Assembly: GCA_002497075.1 (NCBI GenBank)
Contig: DAML01000011.1
Coordinates: 241 to 64,240 of the forward strand
Direction: 5' to 3'
DNA from: Methanomassiliicoccaceae archaeon UBA472
GTDB lineage: Archaea; Thermoplasmatota; Thermoplasmata; Methanomassiliicoccales; UBA472
Length of the DNA: 64,000 bases
Shown: piece after piece, positions 1 through 8,577 of the stretch
How the letters are laid out: every line of letters begins with the position of its first letter
How positions within the stretch are numbered: the stretch's first letter is position 1
Made by a program: the position numbers and the translations under genes
Notes under the pieces: generated by a model
The model's database searches: none
Seen by the model: the letters and a program-made list of their open reading frames with translations, nothing else
Told to the model about the DNA's origin: nothing

Positions 1-892
1 TCTGGCAGAAGACCACGTTGGCGCCGGAGGCGGCAACCTGGTCGACCATCTTCTTCAGGACGGCCTCTTCCTCGTCGAGGAACATCTGCATCTGGGAGGG
101 GTCGCGGATCTGGATCTTGGCGTCGACCTCGGTCTTCTTGACCTCCATCGGCACGCTGAGCAGGGCGATCTTGGCCTTCTTGACCTGGGTAGCCATGCGG
201 GGGTGCACGCGCTCCTTGTCAATGACCACGCCTTCGATGATCTCGGTCTCGGCTATGGAGCCGCCGGTCCTCTTCTCGACCTTAATGTTCTCAACATCAA
301 CAGTGTAGCCCTTGCCGGACTTCTCCGCGACGGCCTTTATGGCCTTCACGGCTATTCCGGACAGGAACTCGCCCTGGCCGCCGACGCTCTTGCCGGTCAT
401 GGCGGTCATGGACACCCTCTTCAACATCTCGATGTCGTCGGGGGTCACGGACACAGCTATGGTGTCCAGGATCTTTATCGCCTCAGCAGCGGCCATCTTG
501 TAGCCGTTGGCGATGATGGTCGGGTGGATGTTCTGCTCGACCAAGGCCTCGGCCTTCTTGAGCAGCTCGCCAGCGATGATGACGGAGGAGGTGGTGCCAT
601 CCCCGCACTCGGTGTCCTGGGTCTTGGCTATCTCCACGACCATCTTGGCAGCCGGGTGCTGGACGTCTATCTCCTTCAAGATCGTCACACCGTCGTTGGT
701 TATGACGACATCGCCCATGGAATCGACCAACATCTTGTCCATTCCCTTCGGGCCCAGGGTCGACTTGACCGAGTCAGCGACCGCACGGGCGGCGGCGATA
801 TTGTTGAACTGTGCTTCCTTATTCCTAGATCTATCAGTACCTTCGCGAAGAACTATGATAGGCTGATTACCTTGTCCCATTCCGTAAGCCAT
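1..892 (-). CDS. thsA: Thermosome subunit (group II chaperonin), C-terminus off the window
   Basis: ATP-driven cytosolic folding chamber of archaea (Hsp60/CCT family). The visible 297 residues start MAYGMGQGNQPIIVLREGT and contain the equatorial-domain nucleotide motifs LGPKGMDKMLVD, NDGVTIL and GDGTTSSVIIAG, followed by intermediate and apical sequence up to ANVVFCQ, where the window ends. About 240 residues are missing, judged by the family's usual length of about 540. The ATG is set by an AAGGAGG Shine-Dalgarno six bases upstream and a TATA-like element further up, so the gene heads its own transcript. Whether it is the alpha or beta paralogue cannot be told from this part. Confidence 0.95.
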   Translation of the reverse strand, partial: MAYGMGQGNQPIIVLREGTDRSRNKEAQFNNIAAARAVADSVKSTLGPKGMDKMLVDSMGDVVITNDGVTILKEIDVQHPAAKMVVEIAKTQDTECGDGTTSSVIIAGELLKKAEALVEQNIHPTIIANGYKMAAAEAIKILDTIAVSVTPDDIEMLKRVSMTAMTGKSVGGQGEFLSGIAVKAIKAVAEKSGKGYTVDVENIKVEKRTGGSIAETEIIEGVVIDKERVHPRMATQVKKAKIALLSVPMEVKKTEVDAKIQIRDPSQMQMFLDEEEAVLKKMVDQVAASGANVVFCQ

Positions 893-896
893 AATG

Positions 897-934
897 AGCC
901 TCCTTACGGTCGGTATTTTATCGCTTCTATATAA
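897..934 (-). promoter_or_regulatory. Thermosome promoter and Shine-Dalgarno
   Basis: Reading the minus strand, a TATA-like CTTATATAGA lies at 925-934 and a strong AAGGAGG at 897-903, just before the thermosome ATG. The spacing leaves a short leader. Seen directly; promoter function is inferred. Confidence 0.6.
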
Positions 935-1059
935 GATTATTGGGTTCAGCGTCTCCAAAAACAGTATGCTGACACCTCGGAGAATACTTACACGGTATAA
1001 AAATAATAGCCCTCTTCCGCCGGAGAAGCTATTTCTCTCGACCAATACATCCCTGGTCC

Positions 1060-1380
1060 ATGGACGAGGACCTCAAGCAGTTCCGCGTTGACGTGGGCTA
1101 CTGCAGGTCCTGCCTCGGAATGCAGGGAGGGAGGGAACAGTTGATGTATCGTTTCCCGAACGGCTACGGGGCGTCCCTGATCTCCGCGCCGCGCCTCGGA
1201 TGACCGGCGAGATGGACCATCATGGCCTTACGCTTCGAAGGCGATGAATACGTGACGGTAGAGGTCCCAGGTGTCCAGAACGGCACCACTTTCGACTGGG
1301 ATGCGTCATTGAAAATGCTCAAGGTCATAATGTCGCAGCCTCACTTTCGAAGGTCACTGGAAAACGGTCAAATACGCTGA
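1060..1380 (+). pseudogene. Interrupted small ORF (in-frame TGA), CxxC protein
   Basis: An ATG at 1060 opens a frame reading MDEDLKQFRVDVGYCRSC, with a CxxC, then YRFPNGYGASLISAPRLG, and stops at a TGA at 1201. The same frame resumes as MALRFEGDEYVTVEVPG (from 1222) and runs to a TGA at 1378-1380, giving 107 codons with one internal stop. The two halves read like one small protein of the kind with an N-terminal YRFxNGYGAS segment that is scattered through archaeal genomes. Between 1199 and 1216 a shifted frame gives MTGEMD, so a compensating pair of indels is another explanation. It could be a decayed gene, a sequencing error, or two very short genes. Function unknown. Confidence 0.5.
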
Positions 1381-1400
1381 GCTCGGTTGAAAGGCCGATA

Positions 1401-2687
1401 ATGCAGGGTTTCGCTCCGTTGCCTTTGGAGGACCAGACTTTCACCTCCGCCAATAAGAACAGCTCCAGCCTGTGCCATATCTGCAAGGGGTCCAAGAACC
1501 TCTGCGGCAAGGACCGCTGCCCCCTTATGGTCAAGTTATATTCCTACACGAAGACAAAGAGGCTCATCGACGCGCAGGACCTGCATGGAAGCTCGCCTCC
1601 AGGAGTTTTCGTCGGCCGGTACGGCTATCCGAAGGTGGACATCGGTCCCTTGGTGCCTCCTGACCTAGGGGACACGTTGATCATGGACACCCCGGAGCAA
1701 TGGATGGGCAAGTCCATGGAGGAGATCGTGGACTTCCGCTTCCGCCTGGTCCGAGGGAAGCATCTGGTGGACGTCAAGAACTTTCAGAACGCCGGACGCA
1801 TAGTTGATTTCACCAGGGAACTAGCGCTCTCGGTGAACTCGGTGGATGTGGAGGCCCGGTTCTCCAAGAAGCCGTCCGGCCGTATCGTCCTTGACGACAA
1901 CATTCAGCCCTTCGGACCTTCGGCCAAGCTGGAGAAGCTGAGCATAACCAATCCCAAGTACGATCACCGGGTGGAGAAGGCTTATTACGATACGGACCTC
2001 AAGGCTGCCGAGGCGGTCAAGGGGCTATACAAGAACGAGGTCCTGATATCCCGCATCCAGAAGGCATTCAGCATAGGCGCTTTCGGAATCGAACAGAACC
2101 GCCGTTTAGTGCCGACCCGCTGGAGCATAACCGCCGTGGACGATCTGCTGGGCAAGGACCTATTGAAAACGACCAAAACGTTCCCTCTCATCAACGAGTT
2201 CCGAGTCTACGACTGGGACCAGCTGGACAACCGCTGGAGCGTCATGCTCACTCCGACCTCTTGGCGGTACGAGCTGATCGAGGCCTGGTACCCCAACACC
2301 GTCTGGAACCCGGCCGGGCTGCAAGTGGAGATCATATCCTCGCACGAGTTCTTCGACGGGCGCAAGGAGTACGCGGAGATCGGCGGCTGCTACTATGCTG
2401 CCCGGTTGGCCGTTAACGAGTTGCTGCAGAGGGAGCGCCGGCAGTCCGGAGCGGTCATATTCCGGGAGGCTCATCCCGGATATCTGCTTCCGGTCGGCGT
2501 ATGGAACGTGCGGGAGAACGTACGCATGGCGTTGACGCAACGGCCGCGCAAGTTCAGCACGCTGGACCAGGCGCTGGCGCATGTCCAGACCCGCATGGAC
2601 ATTCCCATGAGCACCTGGACGAACCACAGCGCGATATTGAAGGACCTGAAGGTCCAGAGGAGGATCGATGACTATGTCGAACCTTGA
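1401..2687 (+). CDS. nreA: DNA repair protein NreA
   Basis: The 428-residue protein matches the archaeal Nre family, which interacts with the sliding clamp PCNA and is linked to repair of DNA damage. The N-terminus carries a four-cysteine zinc-binding block (CHICKGSKNLCGKDRCP, about residues 25-41). The last residues, VQRRIDDYVEP, fit a C-terminal PCNA-interacting (PIP) motif. The middle has the family's FGPSAKLEKL and SIGAFGIEQNRRLVPTRWSIT segments. The gene overlaps the start of the next gene by 20 nt, so the two are probably co-translated. The ATG at 1401 leaves a plausible N-terminus; no alternative start seems better. Confidence 0.88.
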   Translation: MQGFAPLPLEDQTFTSANKNSSSLCHICKGSKNLCGKDRCPLMVKLYSYTKTKRLIDAQDLHGSSPPGVFVGRYGYPKVDIGPLVPPDLGDTLIMDTPEQWMGKSMEEIVDFRFRLVRGKHLVDVKNFQNAGRIVDFTRELALSVNSVDVEARFSKKPSGRIVLDDNIQPFGPSAKLEKLSITNPKYDHRVEKAYYDTDLKAAEAVKGLYKNEVLISRIQKAFSIGAFGIEQNRRLVPTRWSITAVDDLLGKDLLKTTKTFPLINEFRVYDWDQLDNRWSVMLTPTSWRYELIEAWYPNTVWNPAGLQVEIISSHEFFDGRKEYAEIGGCYYAARLAVNELLQRERRQSGAVIFREAHPGYLLPVGVWNVRENVRMALTQRPRKFSTLDQALAHVQTRMDIPMSTWTNHSAILKDLKVQRRIDDYVEP

Positions 2688-3510
2688 CCTTTTCCTGATG
2701 ATGGACGACGGCCGGCCGGTGCCCAAAGCGCCGAGGATCGGCGAGATAAGGACGAAGGTGGCTTTGCCGCCGTCCCGCCTCCCCGGACTGGATTACGCGC
2801 TCAATCCTTACGTGGGCTGCCAGCACGACTGCCTGTATTGCTACGCGCCGTACGTCACCAAGCGGCCGAGGACGGAATGGAAGACGGTGCTGGCGAGAAC
2901 GGACCTTCCTCAGGCCCTCGCCAAAGAGATCAGGGGCAAGAAAGGAACGATAGGCCTCGGCACGGTAACCGACCCGTACCAGGAGGCGGAGCGGCATCTG
3001 CTGATAACCAGACGGTGCCTCATGGAGATCGTACCGCACGGGCTTTCGGTCAGCGTACTCACCAAGTCGGACCTGATACTCAGGGACCTGGACCTCTACA
3101 AGGAGCTGAAGGGAGAGGTGGGCATTACCGTCACCTCGGTGAACGATGACATCAGCAGGATGCTGGAGCCGGGCGCGCCTCTTCCCGGACGGCGTGTCGA
3201 GGCGTTGCGAAAGATGACCGACGAGGGGCTGAACGCCTACGCGCTGATAGGGCCGCTGCTCCCGTTGCTGACCGAAAAGGACATAGACCAGATGGTGGAG
3301 ACGCTGTCGTCAACCGGCATCAAATGGGTCATGCTGGACCGCTTCCGCCCCCGCCCGGGGATGTTCGACGATATCGCCAGAAGAAAGGACGGTGCGGAGG
3401 TGGCTGAAAAATTGGAGAATGCCCACCGGGCCGAGGACTATCACGGGCTCGAGTCGCTCCTTCGCCGCAAGTTCTCCGAAAAAGGCCTGCGCTGCGTGAA
3501 CGCCTTCTGA
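2668..3510 (+). CDS. Radical SAM protein, SPL-like family
   Basis: 280 residues. The radical SAM cluster motif is C51-x3-C55-x2-C58 (CQHDCLYCYAP), preceded by NPYVG, the arrangement typical of the spore-photoproduct-lyase-like family. The GLGTVTDPYQEAE segment follows, as in that family. The substrate is unknown; the SPL-like group contains many uncharacterised proteins and few proven DNA photoproduct lyases. Its start lies inside the 3' end of nreA (ATG at 2668, alternative ATG at 2674), which makes a functional link to DNA repair reasonable but unproven. It converges with the gene at 3511 without a gap. Confidence 0.8.
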   Translation: MTMSNLDLFLMMDDGRPVPKAPRIGEIRTKVALPPSRLPGLDYALNPYVGCQHDCLYCYAPYVTKRPRTEWKTVLARTDLPQALAKEIRGKKGTIGLGTVTDPYQEAERHLLITRRCLMEIVPHGLSVSVLTKSDLILRDLDLYKELKGEVGITVTSVNDDISRMLEPGAPLPGRRVEALRKMTDEGLNAYALIGPLLPLLTEKDIDQMVETLSSTGIKWVMLDRFRPRPGMFDDIARRKDGAEVAEKLENAHRAEDYHGLESLLRRKFSEKGLRCVNAF

Positions 3511-3954
3511 TCAAGGCTCCAGCAGATGGAAGCCGGTGCGGGGGTCCTTCACCCTCATGGAACTTGTACCAAGTATCTCGATGACCACCACCTCCTGGAT
3601 GAGCCATACCTTGACGCCGGCACGCACGCACCCGGTGACGCTCCTGCCGTCCCTTCCGGCCGAAGCGTGCATGTGCAATGACGGCTCGCCGTTCTCGTCC
3701 GGAAAAAGCGTACCGACAGCGGCAAGTTCAGACTCCCCATCCAGCTGTGCCAACATCGGTTCGATCGTTTCCGAGCGGCCGTCCCGGGGACCGACCACCA
3801 TGCGGCTTCCCTGGTCCGCGCCGCCCAGTGCCAGCACGGCTCCCCGGACGATCCCGTTCTCTTTTGCCGCCCTTTCCACGCACTCGTGCAGTACATCTCC
3901 GTCCTCCAGGCGTATGACCAGCACCCTTCCGACGCTGCCGACGGAACACTTCAT
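3511..3954 (-). CDS. PPC (DUF296) domain protein
   Basis: About 147 residues forming a single PPC domain (plants and prokaryotes conserved, DUF296). Diagnostic parts are the N-terminal GRVLVIRLEDGDVL, the central GAVLALGGADQG, and LHMHASAGRDG near residues 95-105, whose histidines resemble the metal site of this fold. The prokaryotic members are trimeric and often annotated as DNA-binding, though proof of that is thin. The start chosen is the ATG at 3954, whose bases overlap the TGA of the upstream CMD gene (ATGA), indicating translational coupling; an in-frame start at 3984 would lie well inside that gene. Confidence 0.8.
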   Translation of the reverse strand: MKCSVGSVGRVLVIRLEDGDVLHECVERAAKENGIVRGAVLALGGADQGSRMVVGPRDGRSETIEPMLAQLDGESELAAVGTLFPDENGEPSLHMHASAGRDGRSVTGCVRAGVKVWLIQEVVVIEILGTSSMRVKDPRTGFHLLEP

Positions 3955-4325
3955 TTCATGCCCTCTTTGGCGGCCTTCAAACAACGGAAGGCTATGGAGT
4001 TGCTACGGTTCATGCTCATGAAGGCCCCCAGGATCATCGCCTCCAGCACGGCCTCCTCGCTGACCCCGAGCTTGAAGGCCTGAGGAATATGAACCCCCAG
4101 GCAGTTCTCGCTTCCCAGGGCCGCCCCGGCGGTGATCGCGGCCAGTTCCGCCGTTTTGCGGTCCATGTGCCTGGGCTTGAAGAACAGCCCGCTGGATATC
4201 TCGGAGTAAGGAAGGAATAGGTCCGGACGGTCGGACATGATCTCCGACACCAAAGGAACGAAGCCGTACTCCTCCTTCGCCCTTTCCAGTACTCTGCGCA
4301 CCCTCTCCTCTTCGCCCCCGGTCAT
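3951..4325 (-). CDS. Carboxymuconolactone decarboxylase (AhpD-like) family protein
   Basis: 124 residues with the CMD fold signature: FKPRHMDRKTAELAAITAG, then the active-site helix SENCLGVHIPQAF, then LGVSEEAVLEAMILG. Only one cysteine is present where AhpD has a CxxC pair (E-N-C-x3-H here), so thiol-disulfide chemistry of the AhpD type is doubtful. Members can act as peroxidase partners or as unknown redox enzymes. It is the promoter-proximal gene of a two-gene operon, overlapping the PPC-domain gene by ATGA. The exact substrate cannot be inferred. Confidence 0.8.
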   Translation of the reverse strand: MTGGEEERVRRVLERAKEEYGFVPLVSEIMSDRPDLFLPYSEISSGLFFKPRHMDRKTAELAAITAGAALGSENCLGVHIPQAFKLGVSEEAVLEAMILGAFMSMNRSNSIAFRCLKAAKEGMK

Positions 4326-4416
4326 GGGACCGACGATGGTATTGCGGCATTATTGAGCTATCGCTTTGGGGCAATGATTATGAGCTCGGGACCTATTCTC
4401 ACCGATGGGATGTCAA

Positions 4417-5238
4417 ATGGTGTATTGCCCTAAGTGCGGAGCGGTCAACGACGATCAGGCCACCTTCTGCCAGAAGTGCGGAGGTCAGATCGTCATCCCA
4501 CAGCAACCAGCAAGCGAGCCGGTGAAGCGAGCCCCGGCGGTATGGAACCAGACCCCTTTCGACAGGACCTTCAGAGGGGGCGGACCGCTCCTGAAGACGT
4601 TCCTGGGCCTGATATTCGTCCTGCTGGTGATGGAGATATTCAACGCTCTCTCAAGCGAGTCGGTCTTCGCCGGCGGGTTCGCTGACTTCCTGGGCGACAC
4701 GCTGCTGCTTTTCTTCCTGATATTCCTGCTGGCTTTCTTCTTCGGGTACTACACCAGGAAATATCCCAGGGAATCGGCCATGGTCTCGCCGTTAGTTACG
4801 GCCGTCATCGTGACATTCGTCCTATGGGCGGTATCCAACGTCTTCACGCTGCTCGGCGAGTCTCAACCGGACGACTTCCTGACGGCCATGGGAGAGATGG
4901 TATCCTCCGTCCTCTACATCATCTTCCTGCTGATACTCCTGCTAGGATACATCGGGGTCATAATGAAGGCGGGGCGCTTTGGAACTTCCCCGCAGAACGT
5001 CAACGCTCCCCCGGTACCTCCGGCGGCTCCGCAACCGGCGCCTTACGCCCCGGGAAAGCGCATGGGGCGTTCGAACCGGGACAAGATCATCTTCGGGGTC
5101 TGCGGCGGCATGGCCGAATATCTGGACACCGACCCTTTCCTAGTAAGGGTGCTATGGGTGGTAGGAACGATACTCACCTCGGGAGTGCTTATACTGGCAT
5201 ACCTCATACTGGCGATAATAACGCCTAAGTACCCCTAA
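4417..5238 (+). CDS. Zinc-ribbon and PspC-domain membrane protein
   Basis: Starts MVYCPKCGAVNDDQATFCQKCGG, an N-terminal two-CxxC zinc ribbon, followed by a proline-rich linker, then four predicted membrane helices between about residues 60 and 190. The C-terminus (about residues 215-273) is a PspC domain: RDKIIFGVCGGMAEYLDTDPFLVRVLWVV. PspC domains sit in envelope-stress membrane proteins of bacteria; in archaea the role is unknown. A start 12 bp upstream (4405) is possible; I prefer the one that begins at the zinc ribbon. The 3' end overlaps the convergent acetyltransferase gene by four bases. Confidence 0.8.
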   Translation: MVYCPKCGAVNDDQATFCQKCGGQIVIPQQPASEPVKRAPAVWNQTPFDRTFRGGGPLLKTFLGLIFVLLVMEIFNALSSESVFAGGFADFLGDTLLLFFLIFLLAFFFGYYTRKYPRESAMVSPLVTAVIVTFVLWAVSNVFTLLGESQPDDFLTAMGEMVSSVLYIIFLLILLLGYIGVIMKAGRFGTSPQNVNAPPVPPAAPQPAPYAPGKRMGRSNRDKIIFGVCGGMAEYLDTDPFLVRVLWVVGTILTSGVLILAYLILAIITPKYP

Positions 5239-6122
5239 CCCGACCAGGAGAATATGGAGCACTCGTGGGCTCGGGCGAACTCTCCCTTCACCATGCGGAC
5301 GTCCGCCCCCTTGGGCTTGTAGCCGCCCCGGAGCAGATACGTCAGAAGTTCGCTCTGCGCCGGGACGATGGTGAATATGGCCCTGGCGCCGGACCAGAGC
5401 GCTTCCCGCTCCACCCTCTGAACCAGACCTATGGCCTCGTCTATCCGGTGATATCCCTCGGTGAGAACGGTCCTCAGGTAAGCCTTGCCCGAGCCGGGGA
5501 TAGGGTCTGTCAGAAGAAGAGCGACCGCCCCCTTCGCCGTGAGCGTCCGGCCGATGCCCATCTCCTCGTATATCTTGAACTCGGAAGAGGGATCGAACCC
5601 CGGATTTATCGTGGAAGCTATCCTCTTTATCTCCTTGGCATCAGCCTTCCCTTTTTCCGGGCTTCCACCGTCCTGCCCGTCCAGCCAATCCTTCTCCAGG
5701 AACAGCATGTCCTGCTCCACTGAGTACCCTGCCTGCGAATAGAAGTCCATATTGCGGGAGATGTCCTTCATGGTCTCCAGGCCGACGGCCTTGCAACCCC
5801 GGGTGGACAAGTAGGTCTCCAGGGAGAGGAGTAGCTGGGAGCCGTATCCCTTTCCCTGATGCGCCGGGCTAACTTCCATCGGCCCGATCCAGCCGACGTT
5901 CCCGCAGCTCAGGGCGAACCCGGTGGCGATCAACTTCCTGTTCTCCTCGACGCAGAAGCATCCCAGAGGCTCATGCCTCAACCGAGAGGTGTACCAAGTG
6001 GCTTGCCTGACCGGATAGGACAGGTCCAGGCCTGTCTGCTTCTTTAGAAGATTGGACCAGGTGTCGGCCATTAGCGCCTGGGCGGAAGGTACGTCCTCCA
6101 CTCGCAGCTGCCGGATGACCAT
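5235..6122 (-). CDS. GNAT-family acetyltransferase
   Basis: 295 residues. The N-terminal half is a GNAT domain with the acetyl-CoA loop QGKGYG at about 89-94 and PMEVSPAHQ just before it, ending in FYSQAGYSVE. The C-terminal 130 residues look like a second, degenerate GNAT half (LLTDPIPGSGKAYLRTVLTE), a layout seen in two-domain members. The acceptor is unknown. It follows larB with only 4 nt between the genes, and a GGTGA ribosome site lies in the larB 3' end, so it is probably co-transcribed with larB. Confidence 0.75.
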   Translation of the reverse strand: MVIRQLRVEDVPSAQALMADTWSNLLKKQTGLDLSYPVRQATWYTSRLRHEPLGCFCVEENRKLIATGFALSCGNVGWIGPMEVSPAHQGKGYGSQLLLSLETYLSTRGCKAVGLETMKDISRNMDFYSQAGYSVEQDMLFLEKDWLDGQDGGSPEKGKADAKEIKRIASTINPGFDPSSEFKIYEEMGIGRTLTAKGAVALLLTDPIPGSGKAYLRTVLTEGYHRIDEAIGLVQRVEREALWSGARAIFTIVPAQSELLTYLLRGGYKPKGADVRMVKGEFARAHECSIFSWSG

Positions 6123-6126
6123 CAGC

Positions 6127-6894
6127 TCACCTTTTCCGCCGGCAACGTAGACTGATCAAGGCGGCGGTGGCCCCCGCCGCTATCCCGTTGTCGATGTTGA
6201 CGACCACCAGACCCGGAGAGCAGGTCTGGAGCATGCCCATCAGCGCCGCCTCGCCCTTCCCGCCGTAGCCGTAGCCCACGGAAGTGGGAACGCCGATGAT
6301 GGGCACGTCAGCCAGACCGGAAACGACCGTAGGCAGCGCACCCTCCATTCCGGCGACGACCACCAAGGCGTCGACGCCCTGGTCCAGCATCTTGGCCAAC
6401 GGATCCAGGAAGCGATGCAATGCCGCCACGCCGATGTCGTATTCCGTCAGTACCTCGCAGCCCATGACCTCGGCCATGGCCTTGGCCTCTTCCGCTACCG
6501 CGATGTCGGAGGAGCCGGCGGTCATTATGCCGATCTTTCCATTCTTAGGCCGGTCCTTGCGGCGGTCCACTACGATGAGCTTCGAACGTTCGATGTACCG
6601 CACATGCTCCTCATCAACAGTGGCCTTGAGGACCTTGACATGCTCGGGCGAGGCCCGGGATATCAGAACGGCGTCGCGGTCCTTCAGGACAGCTGATGCT
6701 ATCTCGGCCACCATGGACGGGGACTTGTTCTCGCCCCAGATGACCTCCGGTATGCCTCGTCTCGCCTCGCGGGCATGGTCGAAGAGCGTGTGCTCGCCGA
6801 CCCGTTCAAGAAAGTCCATGCGGAGCAGCTGCTCAGCCCTCTGCAGGTCGATCTTGCCCTGGCCGTAGGCTTCCAAGACGTCGCGAACGTTCAT
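6127..6894 (-). CDS. larB: LarB, pyridinium-3,5-biscarboxylic acid mononucleotide synthase
   Basis: 255 residues, the usual LarB length. In characterised systems LarB carboxylates and hydrolyses nicotinic acid adenine dinucleotide, the first step to the nickel-pincer nucleotide cofactor. The C-terminal half is a PurE (AIR carboxylase)-like fold: GIMTAGSSDIAVAEEA, then VVVAGMEGALPTVVSGL, then GVPTSVGYGYGGKGEAAL and VNIDNGIAAG, all family hallmarks. The pathway also needs LarE (at 10530) and LarC; LarC is not in this window. Upstream is a 480-bp non-coding gap. Confidence 0.92.
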   Translation of the reverse strand: MNVRDVLEAYGQGKIDLQRAEQLLRMDFLERVGEHTLFDHAREARRGIPEVIWGENKSPSMVAEIASAVLKDRDAVLISRASPEHVKVLKATVDEEHVRYIERSKLIVVDRRKDRPKNGKIGIMTAGSSDIAVAEEAKAMAEVMGCEVLTEYDIGVAALHRFLDPLAKMLDQGVDALVVVAGMEGALPTVVSGLADVPIIGVPTSVGYGYGGKGEAALMGMLQTCSPGLVVVNIDNGIAAGATAALISLRCRRKR

Positions 6895-7377
6895 CGGACC
6901 TGGGAGGTGCTGTTGTCTATTTTATCGTTATCGGTTGCCCCGCCCGGAAGATGGTCGGACAATATCTTGGTCGAGAGAGAGCTGAAAAGCAATGAGTCGC
7001 CTTCGAAAAATGATTTTTTGGTGTGGACGAATAAGGAGGATTGCGCCTAGGCCGGGAACAAGATCGTTCGGTCGGGTGGGCTTTTTCATCCTGGGACTTG
7101 ATTTAGTCGTTACGGGAAGCGGTTCGGACCTCATCCTTGTGTCCATCATGACCAGCACCCAGGCCTTCAGGATAAGATCGGTTCTTATCGGTTCCGTGGT
7201 CCTCTTCGTCGGTCGACCGAGAGTGCATCGATCGGTAGGTTCGGTGGACCTCGGCATCCTAGTAGTTCTAGTCGGTCCGAGCGTCTTTGGAAAAGTAGTT
7301 CGAACAATCGGGGTGCAACAGGGGTTATCTTTATGTCAGAGTACCGAATGAACGCCGTTAAAGAGAGTGATCACGAT
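6895..7377. other. Non-coding gap of about 480 bp between larB and the NifX/MinD operon
   Basis: Both neighbouring genes are transcribed away from this stretch. It must hold the larB promoter (GATAAAATAG-like on the minus strand near 6923) and the promoter of the NifX-MinD operon (TTATCTTTA near 7325). No frame gives a convincing protein: the open frames on each strand lack homology I recognise, have many rare residues and no ribosome site. The 7050-7300 part is rich in GGTCGG/CGGTTC-type words that could fold. I did not recognise SRP RNA, RNase P RNA or tRNA motifs. Confidence 0.5.
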
Positions 7378-7737
7378 ATGAAGGTTTCAATACCAGTCAT
7401 GGACCGCTCGGGATTGTCGTCGACCGTAGGACAACACTTTGGCAAGGTCCCAGATTACGCCATCATTGAAACGGACAGCGGTGAGCTGAGCTTCCTGGAG
7501 AACACCAGCGAACACCGCGGAGGCGTGGGAATGCCGCCCGAGCTGCTGGCCAAGGTTGGCGTGAAGGTGATGCTCTGCGCCGGACTGGGACCGAAGGCCG
7601 TGGACATGCTGTCATCCCTGGGCATCCAGGTGTTCGTGGGGGCCAAGGGTACAGTCGGAGAGACCATGGAAGCCTACCAGGCCGGGAAATTGACCAGGGC
7701 CGACCACGACAACGCCTGCCAGGAACACAGCCATTGA
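7378..7737 (+). CDS. NifX/NifB-type iron-molybdenum cofactor-binding domain protein
   Basis: About 119 residues of the dinitrogenase Fe-Mo cofactor biosynthesis domain: starts MKVSIPVMDRSGLSSTVGQHFGKVPDYAII, then ELLAKVGVKVMLCAGLGPKAVDMLSSLGIQVFVGA, ending in a His/Cys-rich tail (DHDNACQEHSH). The fold binds metal-sulfur clusters. In organisms without nitrogenase these small proteins accompany MinD-like ATPases and are thought to act in Fe-S or other cluster handling. I chose the ATG at 7378, where the domain begins, over frames that extend to 7333. It leads an operon with the two ATPase genes downstream. Confidence 0.85.
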   Translation: MKVSIPVMDRSGLSSTVGQHFGKVPDYAIIETDSGELSFLENTSEHRGGVGMPPELLAKVGVKVMLCAGLGPKAVDMLSSLGIQVFVGAKGTVGETMEAYQAGKLTRADHDNACQEHSH

Positions 7738-7746
7738 GGGTAAGAG

Positions 7747-8577
7747 ATGATACTGGCGGTGGCTAGCGGAAAGGGAGGGACCGGAAAGACCTCCGTTGCC
7801 TGCGCGCTGGCGTTGGCCCTGGACCGTCCGCTGACCTTCCTGGATTGTGATGTGGAGGGGGCCAACGCCCACCTGCTACTGCGGCCTGAGCTGAGGTCTC
7901 AGGAGGAGGTGCTGGTACCCTATCCGACCATCGACCATTCGAAGTGCAACCTCTGCGGCAAGTGCGTGGAGCACTGCCACTTCGGAGCCATGGTCCGCCT
8001 GGGGAAGAAGGTCAAGGTGATGGAGAACCTCTGCCATGGCTGCGGGGTCTGCCGACTGGTCTGCCCGCAGGATGCCGTCACCATGTCCGGCAGGCCAGTG
8101 GGCACCGTCCACCAGGGAACCGCCGGACTGATGCGCTTCTTCTGCGGCGAGCTGAGGACCGGAGAGGCCCTTTCGGTCCCCATCATCAAGAGGATAAAGA
8201 AGGAAAAGGACGACCTGGTCATCATCGATTGCCCTCCCGGCACCAGCTGTCCGGCCGTGGAATCGGTGGAGGGCTCCGACTTCGCGCTGCTGGTCACCGA
8301 ACCCACCCCTTTCGGCATGCATGACCTGAAGGCCATGATCACTGTCTGCCGCCGCCTGGACGTTCCTTGCGGTGTGGTGATCAACCGCTCCTTCGGCGAT
8401 GACAAGGAGGTCGAATCCCTATGTGAAGTGGCGGGCGTCCCCGTGCTTCTTAAGATACCATTCGACCGGAAGGTCGCCGAGGCCTATGCCAAAGGCGGAA
8501 CGCTGCTGGAGGCAATGCCCGAGCTCGCGGAAGTACTGTGCGATATGTTCATGGAGATCAGGGGGCTGAAGCGATGA
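7747..8577 (+). CDS. MinD/Mrp-type P-loop ATPase with inserted two-cluster ferredoxin domain (first copy)
   Basis: 276 residues. A deviant Walker A, GKGGTGKT, is at 8-15. A ferredoxin-like insert follows with C67-x2-C-x2-C-x3-C77 and C96-x2-C-x2-C-x3-C106, enough for two [4Fe-4S] clusters. The Walker B region is DLVIIDCPPGTSCPAV. The family (cobQ/minD-like, COG1149) is linked to Fe-S cluster transfer or maturation by association, not by a defined reaction. It lies 9 nt after the NifX-like gene and shares ATGA with the next ATPase gene, so the two ATPases are probably made together and may form a heterodimer. Confidence 0.88.
   Translation: MILAVASGKGGTGKTSVACALALALDRPLTFLDCDVEGANAHLLLRPELRSQEEVLVPYPTIDHSKCNLCGKCVEHCHFGAMVRLGKKVKVMENLCHGCGVCRLVCPQDAVTMSGRPVGTVHQGTAGLMRFFCGELRTGEALSVPIIKRIKKEKDDLVIIDCPPGTSCPAVESVEGSDFALLVTEPTPFGMHDLKAMITVCRRLDVPCGVVINRSFGDDKEVESLCEVAGVPVLLKIPFDRKVAEAYAKGGTLLEAMPELAEVLCDMFMEIRGLKR

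Noticed and set aside
203..934. 243-codon plus-strand frame over the thermosome gene
   Set aside because: The opposite strand encodes a clear chaperonin with its own Shine-Dalgarno; the Gly/His/Asp/Leu-rich product is a shadow.
6928..7351. Overlapping ORFs of about 110-120 codons on both strands in the larB/NifX gap
   Set aside because: No ribosome site, no recognised domain, and start positions that collide with the promoters; kept as a non-coding gap.
6895..7377. SRP RNA or RNase P RNA in the long gap
   Set aside because: None of the conserved core words of either RNA was found on either strand by eye.
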